DNA of 64,000 nucleotides from an uncultured Flavobacteriales bacterium (lineage in GTDB: Bacteria > Bacteroidota > Bacteroidia > Flavobacteriales_D > Crocinitomicaceae): contig CALJKJ010000018.1 in NCBI GenBank assembly GCA_937973685.1, positions 239,446 through 303,445 on the forward strand. The letters run 5' to 3'. Under the pieces are notes generated by a model. The model was not told where the DNA came from and ran no database searches. It worked only from the letters and a program-made list of their open reading frames with translations. Below are positions 36,236-44,559 of the stretch, piece after piece (position 1 is the first letter of the stretch; the number at the start of each line of letters is the position of its first letter). The translations under genes and the position numbers were made by a program.

Positions 36236-37966
36236 CTAAGGTAACAACACGGTTAAGAACCCAGAAAAAGTCGTTGTTTCATTTCCAGTTGTTGCTTTGA
36301 TCAAATAAAAGTACGTTCCTTCCGTAAGCGGTTTATCCGAAATATCCAATCCGTTCCAATTATTTTGGTAATCAGCATTTTCGTAAATGACATTTCCCCA
36401 TCTGTTGGTGATTTGCAATGAGATTTGATGGTAACCTCCAGCATTTTGAAGGACAAAAACATCGTTTCGTCCATCGTTATTGACGGTCAAAACATTTGGA
36501 ATGATTAACGGACATTTTTCTTCGAACACAATTAGATCAGAAACCACTGTTTGTTGGCATTGATCCGTAACAGTAACTTGAAATCCATCAGGAAAATTGA
36601 CCAGTTGACCTGCGTCGATAGTGATGACGGAATCATGCATTCCATTGGAAAATTGCCAATCAAAGAAATAAGGCGCTTGTCCGTTTTGAACGTTGCAAGT
36701 AATTTCTTGTCCGTTTGGATTTTCGCCACACAATGAAATAGTTGCAGGAGTTGTAAGCGTTAAAGGTGTATAATCAACAAGTGTTACTGTTGCACCTAAC
36801 GAGTCTGTGGTGAATTGGCAAGGATTGAAAACAAAACACGAAACGACTAATTGCTCATGACCTTCAACTAGTCCATCATAAACGCCTTTTATATTCAACG
36901 TGTGAGAAAAAACACCTACTGGTAATGTAATTTGTGAAGCAATTGGTTCAAAGTCAGTTACAGTTGCTGAGCCACTAATTGCAAAGGTAATTACTTGTTC
37001 AAAGCTTGCAGTTGGGCGTTGCAAAGTGATGATTGTCGAGTCACAATTTTCAGTAATGGTATCGTTTCCAATAACAGAAATTGTAAGAGCAGCCTGTGCT
37101 TGACAGCCAATAACTTTGTAACAATAGGTTTGTATTTTACTGGCAATCATTTGCCCATTTCTAAGTTCATCAACTTGAACACCTACCAAGTAATTCCCAA
37201 TCATATAAGGTGAAAACGAGATTACTCCAGTGATTGAATCGATGGAAGTGGAAGAAGCAGCACCCAATGGAATAGACGCGCTAAATGTTGGCATCCAAGT
37301 AACAGGTGTGAAGGGTGGAGCTGTTTCTGGATTTGGTTCAACATTGGATGTGCTGCCACCAAGAAGAGGATTTACAAGCGAATAAATCAGTTGGTCATTA
37401 TCTGAATCTGTTGCATGATGATCAAATTCCGTCACCTGATTAGTGCATAATATTTTAGGTGGATTGTTGTCAAAACGTGCAGCATTATTTGGAACAGCGC
37501 TTGTTAATGAACCTGGAATAAATGCTGACAAGGTAATGCCATTATTGGTTGGGTCAAACAAGTTGTCTATGTTCCCAGCCCAACAACACCGTTGATAAGC
37601 AATCGTATAACCATCACTATTTTGAGGTAACAAAACTGTGTCTTTATACAATGCACGTTCAATACATGTTTCTCCTGCTCCAGGATTACATGGATTGCTA
37701 TATACGACTGGCGTTGTAGTGATGATAAATTGTGGAATGGTGAATTCTGAAAAAAGCGTACCGTTTCCATTGAAAACAGTGTATTTCAACGGACTATCAT
37801 ACCCCATGTTGCTGTTGCAATCACGGTAAATTTCAATAGTAATTTTATACTGATTATTTCCTAGATAATCGTAATAAACTTCTCCACCAATTATGTGCGA
37901 AGCATGGCTGAAATTCCCTGTAAAAAGGAACAATAGCAGGGCAAGTTTGAAGGTGATTGACTTCAT
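36236..37966 (-). CDS. Type IX secreted surface protein with type B (gliding-associated) C-terminal domain
   Basis: The 576-aa protein begins at 37966 with a signal peptide (MKSITFKLALLLFLF...SHAS); the longer frame from 37993 is not needed. The N-terminal region (HIIGGEVYYDYLGNNQYKI) is a beta-rich domain common in large Bacteroidota surface proteins, with disulfide-prone Cys pairs, then Ig/cadherin-like and Calx-beta-like stretches. The last ~85 residues (PNVLTVNNDGRNDVF, TNRWGNVIYE, GTYFYLIKA) are the gliding motility-associated CTD used for export by the type IX system and attachment at the surface. Probably an adhesin. A -7 box lies 25 bases upstream. Confidence 0.85.
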   Translation of the reverse strand: MKSITFKLALLLFLFTGNFSHASHIIGGEVYYDYLGNNQYKITIEIYRDCNSNMGYDSPLKYTVFNGNGTLFSEFTIPQFIITTTPVVYSNPCNPGAGETCIERALYKDTVLLPQNSDGYTIAYQRCCWAGNIDNLFDPTNNGITLSAFIPGSLTSAVPNNAARFDNNPPKILCTNQVTEFDHHATDSDNDQLIYSLVNPLLGGSTSNVEPNPETAPPFTPVTWMPTFSASIPLGAASSTSIDSITGVISFSPYMIGNYLVGVQVDELRNGQMIASKIQTYCYKVIGCQAQAALTISVIGNDTITENCDSTIITLQRPTASFEQVITFAISGSATVTDFEPIASQITLPVGVFSHTLNIKGVYDGLVEGHEQLVVSCFVFNPCQFTTDSLGATVTLVDYTPLTLTTPATISLCGENPNGQEITCNVQNGQAPYFFDWQFSNGMHDSVITIDAGQLVNFPDGFQVTVTDQCQQTVVSDLIVFEEKCPLIIPNVLTVNNDGRNDVFVLQNAGGYHQISLQITNRWGNVIYENADYQNNWNGLDISDKPLTEGTYFYLIKATTGNETTTFSGFLTVLLP

Positions 37967-37990
37967 CGTTTCTAGTAAAAAGTGTGTAAT

Positions 37991-37998
37991 CAAATTTA
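37991..37998 (-). promoter_or_regulatory. -7 box TAAATTTG for the 36 kb type IX cargo gene
   Basis: Minus-strand match to TAnnTTTG, 25 bases before the ATG at 37966; supports that start and separate transcription from the 38-40 kb gene. Confidence 0.5.
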
Positions 37999-38093
37999 CT
38001 AAAATGAATGAGCGTCAATAGATTATGACATTAGTTCAATCAAAAAATAAGTAGTTTATTGTAGCGTCTAAAACAAAAAAATGGTAAGTATAC

Positions 38094-40154
38094 TTATCTG
38101 AGTAAAGTGACAAATCCTTGAGCGGATTGTCTATTACCGTTTGTAGGAGTGTAAAATAATATCCAAGTATAAACACCGTCAGACGCTTTTAATCCGTGGT
38201 TGGTTATCCCATCCCACGTTAAGTCGGGTATACTGAATGTTTTAATAATTTCTCCCCAACGATTTAAGATAAATCCTTCATCAGCTTGCGCGCCAGTAAG
38301 TAAAATTTCAAAGACATCGTTTGTGTTGTCCTCATTGGCAGTAAAGGCATTAGGTGCAAATAATGAAAATTCAACGGTGTCACAACTTTGTTCGGAAATT
38401 GTTAACGTATTGGTGACAGGACAACCAGCAGCGGTAACGGTGTCTTGTGAAAATTGAATTGCTTGAGTAAACGAATATCCCCAGTAATTCAACGTATCAC
38501 CGGGACAAATTGTTGTACTGATATTAATTGGAATGACAGGAAAATTTTGCAAGGTTAAATGAACAGTACTATCACATCCATTTCCATTAACAAGCGTTAC
38601 AGCATATGTACCTGGATTTGAAAAGGGTTGACCATTCACTACAAACGATGAATCAGGACAAACACTCGTTTGAATAACAGTGTCAATTGGAGAACAACCA
38701 TTTGTAACTGTTATGGTTATGCAACTTGTCGCGGTACACGGAGCAGTTCCAACTTGATAACAAATTTGATAAGTCCCAGGACCAGCAGTGCTAGGCGAAA
38801 AAACACCACTTGAATTTAGGCAATTTCCACAATCAGACGACCAAGTTCCTCCAATTGGACTAGCACTAAGCTGTGCTGATGAACTCAAGGATGTGAATGG
38901 TCCAGCTGCTGTAACTGTTGGATTGGCTATTGTGTTTGCATACACTTGCGCATGAGCCGTATCAACACAACCATTTACATCACTTACAGCAATTATGTAC
39001 GTTCCAGCACACAAGTTTTGCAAACCTGGTGAACTAGCACTTGTCGACCACAAATAGGTGTACGGAGCAGTTCCTCCCGTAACAATTGTACTGACTGCTC
39101 CATTACAGTTGCTTGCACAACTAGCATTTGTTGCTGTAGTAGTGACTGTTACTCCTGAATTTGATGTTACAGTTGTTTGAGCTGTTGCTGTACAACCTGT
39201 TGCATCGGTAACGGTTAATGTGTATGTGCCAGCAACAATATTCGTTAAACCACTTGATGTTGCATTGTTATTCCACAAATACGTATAAGGTGCAGTTCCT
39301 CCAGTAATGGAAGAGCTAATAGCTCCTGTTGCACCACCCAGACAAGATACTGGAGTTGGTGTCAATGTCAATTGGATACTTGTTGGTGTGGTGCCGCATT
39401 GTGGATTCATACTACTTATCCAAGCTGCATTTGCGGTGTTATTTGCTGCGCCAGGTGTTTCTACACTACCAACTGTCCAATTTCCTTGAAGTGTTGGAAG
39501 GTTTGATGTCGTATTCATCATTGAAAAAACACCACCACCAATTGTGCTGAAGTAAATTTGATTATTTAACGTGTTATTACCCCAACTAACAGCATGACTT
39601 GCAGTTGTAGCTGTATTCGAACTTCTAATTTGAAAAGAATCACCACCATTGGCCATTCCAAGTTGTGACCAAGAACCACTTCCAGCAACCCAACTTGCTG
39701 TTGCAGGATATGTTGTGACGCTTGTTGTTGGACTGATTGATTGTCCCTCTAATAAAGGTGAATTTGCTGGTAAAACAAGGCGACAATTGTTGTCCGTCAT
39801 GCTAGCATCGTTGGGAGGGAGCAACGGATTGATATCCGAATTATTATAAACGACGATGAGTGTTCCTTGTGGAATAGCGCTCCAAAATACATTGTTTGCA
39901 AATCGGACAGCTCCAGCAGCAATTCCAGTTCCAGATCCTGTTGCAAAAAGACCATTGTTATCATCAATAACAACTCCTCTTAAATCAATTGTAGGAACGG
40001 GTGTTTGGCAGGTTGCATTTCCAACAACGAGAAATTCAACGTATTCTTTTGCGCCAGAGGTACCCTGAGAGATTTCGTTGATGTATAATTGCTGCGCAGA
40101 AGTTGCGAAAGACAGCAGTAATAAACCTAACAATTTAACGTAAGCAGCATTCAT
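38094..40154 (-). CDS. Type IX secreted protein with lamin-tail-like domain, SprB-like repeats and type B C-terminus
   Basis: The 686-aa protein starts at 40154 (MNAAYVKLLGLLLL...SAQ signal peptide); upstream in-frame ATGs give no signal. Order: an N-terminal lamin-tail-like domain (about 22-240, LYINEISQGTSGAKEYVEF), two SprB-type repeats (each C...GA...GGTAPYTYLW...AGTYTLTVTD, about 275-345 and 345-420), Pro/Thr/Gly-rich beta domains with paired Cys, and a gliding-associated CTD (APNAFTANEDNTNDVF, LNRWGEII, SDGVYTWIL). SprB repeats are known from the Flavobacterium gliding adhesin. Probably a cell-surface adhesin. A perfect -7 box TATCTTTG lies at 40238-40231. Confidence 0.85.
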   Translation of the reverse strand: MNAAYVKLLGLLLLSFATSAQQLYINEISQGTSGAKEYVEFLVVGNATCQTPVPTIDLRGVVIDDNNGLFATGSGTGIAAGAVRFANNVFWSAIPQGTLIVVYNNSDINPLLPPNDASMTDNNCRLVLPANSPLLEGQSISPTTSVTTYPATASWVAGSGSWSQLGMANGGDSFQIRSSNTATTASHAVSWGNNTLNNQIYFSTIGGGVFSMMNTTSNLPTLQGNWTVGSVETPGAANNTANAAWISSMNPQCGTTPTSIQLTLTPTPVSCLGGATGAISSSITGGTAPYTYLWNNNATSSGLTNIVAGTYTLTVTDATGCTATAQTTVTSNSGVTVTTTATNASCASNCNGAVSTIVTGGTAPYTYLWSTSASSPGLQNLCAGTYIIAVSDVNGCVDTAHAQVYANTIANPTVTAAGPFTSLSSSAQLSASPIGGTWSSDCGNCLNSSGVFSPSTAGPGTYQICYQVGTAPCTATSCITITVTNGCSPIDTVIQTSVCPDSSFVVNGQPFSNPGTYAVTLVNGNGCDSTVHLTLQNFPVIPINISTTICPGDTLNYWGYSFTQAIQFSQDTVTAAGCPVTNTLTISEQSCDTVEFSLFAPNAFTANEDNTNDVFEILLTGAQADEGFILNRWGEIIKTFSIPDLTWDGITNHGLKASDGVYTWILFYTPTNGNRQSAQGFVTLLR
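38800..39345 (-). repeat. Intragenic SprB-type repeat pair
   Basis: Two consecutive ~70-residue units share GGTAPYTYLW and (A)GTY followed by V-D-GC; this is a protein-level repeat with diverged DNA. Bounds are approximate. Confidence 0.6.
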
Positions 40155-40230
40155 TTTTTTTGCTTCAACAACTAACAATTGCATTGGTTTCGGTAACGAG
40201 TACTTCAAGGAGAACAATGCAACTTCGGGA

Positions 40231-40238
40231 CAAAGATA
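40231..40238 (-). promoter_or_regulatory. -7 box TATCTTTG for the SprB-repeat gene
   Basis: Exact TAnnTTTG match on the minus strand, about 77 bases before the ATG at 40154, in the gap after the ABC exporter gene. Confidence 0.55.
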
Positions 40239-40303
40239 CAACCTGTTTTTTTCTTAAAAAAATCACAAGTGATTAAGCTTACGTTAAATGTGTGATTTTT
40301 ACG

Positions 40304-42121
40304 TTATCCCAAACTGTTTTGGAGTTTTAATAAATCAGCATACAAACCATTTGCTGCTAATAATTCGGTGTGATTACCAGATTCAGCTACCAATCCATTT
40401 TGAAGAACAATGATTTTATCAGCGTTTCGAATAGTACTCAATCGGTGTGCGATTACTATCGAAGTACGGCCTTTCATCAACTGATCCAATGCATCTTGTA
40501 CCAATTTCTCTGATTCAGAATCCAATGCGGATGTCGCTTCGTCTAATATTAAGATCGTTGGATTTTTCAAAATAGCGCGTGCAATCGCAATGCGTTGTTT
40601 TTGACCACCAGACAATTGAATACCTCGGTCACCAACTTGCGTTTCAAATCCATCAGGAAAACGTTGAATGAATTCAAATGCATTTGCCTGAACAGCAGCA
40701 GCTTCGACTTCCTCTTTACTTGCGGATGGTTTTCCAAATGCAATGTTTTCATAAATAGTTCCCGCAAAAAGAATAACATCTTGTGGAACGATTGCTATGT
40801 GTTCGCGCAAATAATTCAATTCGATAGCTTTGCTGGAAGTGTTGTCAAATAAAATATCACCAGTAAATTCGGGGTAATAATTCAAGACAAGCGATGCAAT
40901 AGTTGTTTTCCCACCTCCTGATGCACCAACCAAAGCCAAGGTTTGATTTGATCCAATCGAAAATGAAATGCCATTTAAAACACTGATATCTGGTCGTTGA
41001 GGATAGGAAAAATGAACGTTTTCAAATGTGATTGCACCTGTTATTGTTGGTTTTGCAGTTCCTGTAAAAAGTTCTTTCTCTGAAATTTCCGACAATAAAT
41101 TCATTAATTTCTCAGTTGCTCCAATCGACTTCTGAATCCCAGCATAAAAATCGGGTAGGGAACCAATACTCGCAGCCATTAATAAGGTAACCATTAAAAA
41201 GGAGTACAAATCGCCTTTTGCTAATCCAGGATGAGGTCCTTCGGTCAATAACAATCCTTGCCAAATGATAAAAACGATGGCGCCAAACATACAAAAAACA
41301 ACAAACGAAACAAATACACCGCGCCACAAACCACTTTTAATGTTCAAGCGTTTGATTTCGTTAATAGCATTCGTGAAACGAAGCATGCTGAACACTTCAT
41401 TCGTAAAAGCTTTGATATTACCAATTCCCGTTAGTGCCTCCTCTGCAATTGCATTGGCACTTGCTGTTTTATCTTGTGCTTCTTTGGACAAACGACGAAT
41501 GAAACGTCCAAAAATAACCGCAACAATTGCGATTACCGGAACAGTTCCAAGCATGATAAGTGCTAGTTTCCACGAAATAAAAAGTAAGATGCTGATACCA
41601 CCAACAATCATCACGATTTGTCTGAAAAATTCAGCAACAGTCGTGCGTAACGTTTCTTGAATTTGTGTAATATCGGAGGACAAACGACTGGTTAATTCAC
41701 CAACTGTATTTCTGTTGAAGAAATCCATTGGTAAATTCAATAAGCGTTGAAAAACATTTGCACGCAAATCGCGCAATGTACTTTCTGTTACATTCGTAAA
41801 TAAAACAACTCTGAAATAGGAGAAAACAGCTTGAGCGCCAAACAAAATAAACAAAGCAGTGGCAACTGTATTGATGTTAGAAAGGTCAATGGAGCGTACA
41901 ACTTCGGCCATACTCGTTTTGGCGCCATTTCCTGCACCTAATAATTGACCCAATAAAACAGGGAAAACCAAACCGATAGATGTAGACAAGACCAAAAATA
42001 TCCAACCAATAGCATATTGTAAACGGTAAGGCTTCAAATACGAGAATATTTTCCCTGCCTTACGGTAACTGTCGCGTGTTAACTGAACTTTTTCTTTCTT
42101 TTCTTTTTTTGGTCGCAACAT
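40304..42121 (-). CDS. ABC exporter, fused permease and ATPase (MsbA/lipid exporter-like)
   Basis: A 605-aa half-transporter that should act as a homodimer. Residues 1-340 hold six membrane helices with the type I exporter fold; the nucleotide-binding domain (about 355-605) has Walker A GASGGGKTT (about 396-404), Q-loop VPQD, signature LSGGQKQR, Walker B ILILDEATSALD and H-loop IAHRLST. Similarity of layout to MsbA suggests lipid or lipid-linked export, but drug or peptide export cannot be excluded. A -7 box TACTTTTG sits at 42148-42141. It is divergent from rpmH. Confidence 0.85.
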   Translation of the reverse strand: MLRPKKEKKEKVQLTRDSYRKAGKIFSYLKPYRLQYAIGWIFLVLSTSIGLVFPVLLGQLLGAGNGAKTSMAEVVRSIDLSNINTVATALFILFGAQAVFSYFRVVLFTNVTESTLRDLRANVFQRLLNLPMDFFNRNTVGELTSRLSSDITQIQETLRTTVAEFFRQIVMIVGGISILLFISWKLALIMLGTVPVIAIVAVIFGRFIRRLSKEAQDKTASANAIAEEALTGIGNIKAFTNEVFSMLRFTNAINEIKRLNIKSGLWRGVFVSFVVFCMFGAIVFIIWQGLLLTEGPHPGLAKGDLYSFLMVTLLMAASIGSLPDFYAGIQKSIGATEKLMNLLSEISEKELFTGTAKPTITGAITFENVHFSYPQRPDISVLNGISFSIGSNQTLALVGASGGGKTTIASLVLNYYPEFTGDILFDNTSSKAIELNYLREHIAIVPQDVILFAGTIYENIAFGKPSASKEEVEAAAVQANAFEFIQRFPDGFETQVGDRGIQLSGGQKQRIAIARAILKNPTILILDEATSALDSESEKLVQDALDQLMKGRTSIVIAHRLSTIRNADKIIVLQNGLVAESGNHTELLAANGLYADLLKLQNSLG

Positions 42122-42140
42122 ATTTCCTAGTTTTGTACCG

Positions 42141-42148
42141 CAAAAGTA
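42141..42148 (-). promoter_or_regulatory. -7 box TACTTTTG for the ABC exporter
   Basis: Minus-strand TAnnTTTG match 20 bases before the ATG at 42121. Confidence 0.45.
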
Positions 42149-42200
42149 AGTGTTGAAAAGGCTACTTCTACATTTTTTTTTGATTATTTTCGTGTAACTC

Positions 42201-42230
42201 TTGAATAATTCGAAAAAGTACCTATCTTTG
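42201..42230 (+). promoter_or_regulatory. rpmH promoter (-33 TTG, -7 TATCTTTG)
   Basis: TTG at 42201-42203, 19-base spacer, TATCTTTG at 42223-42230 followed by CACCC. Element sequences and spacing equal those of the tRNA-Lys promoter at 62860-62889. The leader is about 70 bases. Confidence 0.75.
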
Positions 42231-42308
42231 CACCCCTGTCAGACATACTTTCAGTTGTCAGAGGCAGATTTGATTAAGTTTGAAAAATACGATTAAAGAA
42301 AATAGATC

Positions 42309-42467
42309 ATGAAAAGAACGTTTCAACCGTCGGTAAGAAAAAGAAGAAACAAACACGGTTTCCGTAGCCGAATGGCAACTAAAAACGGACGTAAAGTTTT
42401 AGCTGCACGTCGCCGTAAAGGTCGTAGTAAATTAACAGTATCTGACGAACCATTCCACAAACGTTAA
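42309..42467 (+). CDS. rpmH: 50S ribosomal protein L34
   Basis: The 52-aa product opens with MKRTFQPSVRKRRNKHGFRS and continues RMATKNGRKVLAARRRKGRS, the standard L34 core; the C-terminal KLTVSDEPFHKR extension is usual in Bacteroidota. L34 binds 23S rRNA domain III. It lies alone between a strong promoter and a strong terminator; rnpA and dnaA, its neighbours in many bacteria, are not here. Confidence 0.96.
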   Translation: MKRTFQPSVRKRRNKHGFRSRMATKNGRKVLAARRRKGRSKLTVSDEPFHKR

Positions 42468-42498
42468 TCGTTTAAGAATAGTTCTGATTAAGAATATA

Positions 42499-42532
42499 AA
42501 CCATCTCTCCGTTTTCGGTGGGATGGTTTTTT
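42499..42532 (+). terminator. Rho-independent terminator after rpmH
   Basis: 13-bp stem AACCATCTCTCCG / CGGTGGGATGGTT with one mismatch and one G-T pair (42499-42511 with 42516-42528), TTTT loop, then T run. Confidence 0.88.
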
Positions 42533-42556
42533 GGTTTAAACTAATCGAAAATTGCT

Positions 42557-43600
42557 ATGCTTGTCCATCCAATTGATTTACGTTCAGATACGGTAACAAA
42601 ACCCGATGAAGGGATGTTGCATGCAATGATGGCGGCTAAAGTGGGGGATGATGTATACAGAGAAGATCCGACAGTAAACGAACTTCAAACGTATGCTGCG
42701 CAACTTTTCGGTAAAGAAGCGGCATTGTTTTGTAGCTCTGGTACACAAACAAACCAAATTGCAATCAATGTTCACGTGCAACCTGGAGGCGAAGTTATCT
42801 GCCACAAAGAAGCACACATCTACAAATACGAAGGTGGCGGAATTGCCAAAAATTCGGGTGCATCCGTTCAATTAATCGAAGGTAACTTCGGTCGGTTGAC
42901 CGCTGAACAAGTGGAAAACGCCATTCAACCTGTAGATATTCATTTTCCAATTACCCAATTGATTGCACTAGAAGATACTGCAAACAGAGGAGGAGGAGCA
43001 ATTTACGACTTTGAAGCAATCAAAAAGATCAAATCAATTGCCAATAAACACAACATACCCTTACATTTAGACGGCGCTCGTTTGTTCAATGCCTTGGTCG
43101 AAAATGGGGTAGACACGCAAACATACGGCGCACAATTTGATTCCATTTCTATTTGTTTATCCAAAGGGTTGGGTGCGCCAATTGGTTCGTTGTTACTTGG
43201 AACTGCCGAATTTATTGAAAAAGCAAGACGCGTTCGAAAAGTAATGGGTGGAGGCATGCGCCAAGCTGGTTTTCTTGCCGCAGCAGGATTGTATGCATTG
43301 AAAAACAATGTAGAACAGCTGAAAACAGATCATGCTCATGCCAAATTAATTGACCAAGTTTTGGAAAAGGTAAGTTGGATTAAAAATCGATTTCCAGTTC
43401 AAACAAATATTATTGTCATTGAATTAGATAATCATGCACTACGTGATGTGTTCATTGCTCAATTAAAAGAAAAAAACATATTGGTTAGTGCTTTTGGACC
43501 GGGAATGGTACGCTTTGTTTTTCACCGCGATATCTCTTCCGATCAAGTACATTATTTAGCTGAAATTTTACCTGAAATTTTACCTGAAATTCGCTTATGA
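42557..43600 (+). CDS. ltaE: Low-specificity L-threonine aldolase
   Basis: PLP enzyme cleaving L-threonine/allo-threonine to glycine and acetaldehyde. The 347-aa protein begins with DLRSDTVTKP (typical of the family), then DDVYREDPTVNELQ, the PLP-binding HLDGARLFNA (Asp172) and the Schiff-base lysine in CLSKGLGAPIGS (Lys203). The C-terminus ends in a duplicated EILP unit from a 12-base DNA tandem repeat (43561-43584), a likely recent slippage event. The stop overlaps the ATG of the following lipoprotein gene by 4 bases. Confidence 0.92.
   Translation: MLVHPIDLRSDTVTKPDEGMLHAMMAAKVGDDVYREDPTVNELQTYAAQLFGKEAALFCSSGTQTNQIAINVHVQPGGEVICHKEAHIYKYEGGGIAKNSGASVQLIEGNFGRLTAEQVENAIQPVDIHFPITQLIALEDTANRGGGAIYDFEAIKKIKSIANKHNIPLHLDGARLFNALVENGVDTQTYGAQFDSISICLSKGLGAPIGSLLLGTAEFIEKARRVRKVMGGGMRQAGFLAAAGLYALKNNVEQLKTDHAHAKLIDQVLEKVSWIKNRFPVQTNIIVIELDNHALRDVFIAQLKEKNILVSAFGPGMVRFVFHRDISSDQVHYLAEILPEILPEIRL
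43561..43590 (+). repeat. 12-base tandem repeat at the 3' end of ltaE
   Basis: TGAAATTTTACC occurs twice in a row and a third partial copy (TGAAATT) follows, encoding EILP-EILP-EI. Confidence 0.8.
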
Positions 43601-44211
43601 TACGCCTCATTGCTTTCCTTTGCTTATTTTCTTTGTTTGCTTGTCAGAGTGAATCAGACGAAACAGTTACGCTAAGTGATATTTCACCGTCATCTGCTAA
43701 AAACAAGGATGTTAAAAAAGATACGCTTGCAATTGATTTGGATGAAAAACCAATCAAAAGTGTGTTTTTGCAACTCTCCGATTCCTTGTTTCCAGATGCA
43801 ACTTGGAAAGCACTCGATACGTTGTTGTTTCCCGATCGTTTTGGTGCAAACAAATCAGAAAAATGGATACTAACAACGAAAAATGATAGCCTGACCTTCA
43901 TGCAATTTCAATTTTCGGACAGCTTGCGTACAAAGAATGCGTTTTTCAACTGGTTGGATTGTTTTGGAACAAATTGTACCTCCTATAAAGTTGGTGGAAA
44001 AGTAAAAATTAAAAATAGAAATGCCTTGTTCTTAGTAGGTGAAAAAGCACTAGTCTTGGTTGAATCTGCTAAAAAAATAGATGAAAATGGAATAGTTGGA
44101 GCTTTCGATAAAGATACGTTGAAACAAAACTGGATGTATCTTGTTACTATGCCAAGAAAGGGAAAGACAAATTGGAAAAAAGTTAAAAACGGTCATTTCA
44201 CCAAATTATAA
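43597..44211 (+). CDS. Lipoprotein of unknown function
   Basis: No family recognised. The 204-aa protein has a clear lipoprotein signal (MIRLIAFLCLFSLFACQ; lipidated Cys16), a charged linker (about 18-55) and an alpha/beta domain (about 55-204) with WKALDTLLFPDRFG and a Cys pair in FGTNCTS. Start is coupled to ltaE through an ATGA overlap. It leads a run of four genes (to 47352) ending with a TonB-dependent receptor and a periplasmic protein, so an envelope role linked to that receptor is possible. Confidence 0.65.
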   Translation: MIRLIAFLCLFSLFACQSESDETVTLSDISPSSAKNKDVKKDTLAIDLDEKPIKSVFLQLSDSLFPDATWKALDTLLFPDRFGANKSEKWILTTKNDSLTFMQFQFSDSLRTKNAFFNWLDCFGTNCTSYKVGGKVKIKNRNALFLVGEKALVLVESAKKIDENGIVGAFDKDTLKQNWMYLVTMPRKGKTNWKKVKNGHFTKL

Positions 44212-44214
44212 ATT

Positions 44215-44541
44215 ATGAAAACAGTAAACAGAGGGTATATTTTAGTTGAACCCAAACAAGCTTTTTGCGATTGGGCAAAACAAAATGATCCAGATTTTGA
44301 TTTCGATGAAACAGATGATTTGGAAGGTTCCTTGTATTTAATCGAAGAAGATTTTTTTGAATACGAGCCACTAGTGGAAGCACATTTTAAAAAAATATTC
44401 AAAAACGAATGCTTGGCAGTAGTTGATGACGAAAATCTTTTTCCGAAACCAACAATCGATTTATTCAACGAATGGTTCGCTATTCGAATAGGTGGAAGCG
44501 TTTTTGATACACAAAAAACAGATTTATTAGCAGAAAAATAA
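44215..44541 (+). CDS. Small acidic hypothetical protein
   Basis: A 108-aa soluble protein, strongly acidic (PDFDFDETDDLEG, IEEDFFEYEPLVE), with no signal peptide and no recognised domain. It begins 3 bases after the lipoprotein stop and ends 18 bases before the TonB receptor gene, so it belongs to that transcription unit. The amphipathic helix PLVEAHFKKIFKNECLAVV and the C-terminal segment are compatible with a small alpha/beta fold. Function unknown. Confidence 0.65.
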   Translation: MKTVNRGYILVEPKQAFCDWAKQNDPDFDFDETDDLEGSLYLIEEDFFEYEPLVEAHFKKIFKNECLAVVDDENLFPKPTIDLFNEWFAIRIGGSVFDTQKTDLLAEK

Positions 44542-44559
44542 ACAGCAATTAAATAATAT

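Noticed and set aside
41265..41660. 131-codon open frame antisense to the ABC exporter
   Set aside because: No recognised motif, and it lies wholly inside a well-supported transporter gene.
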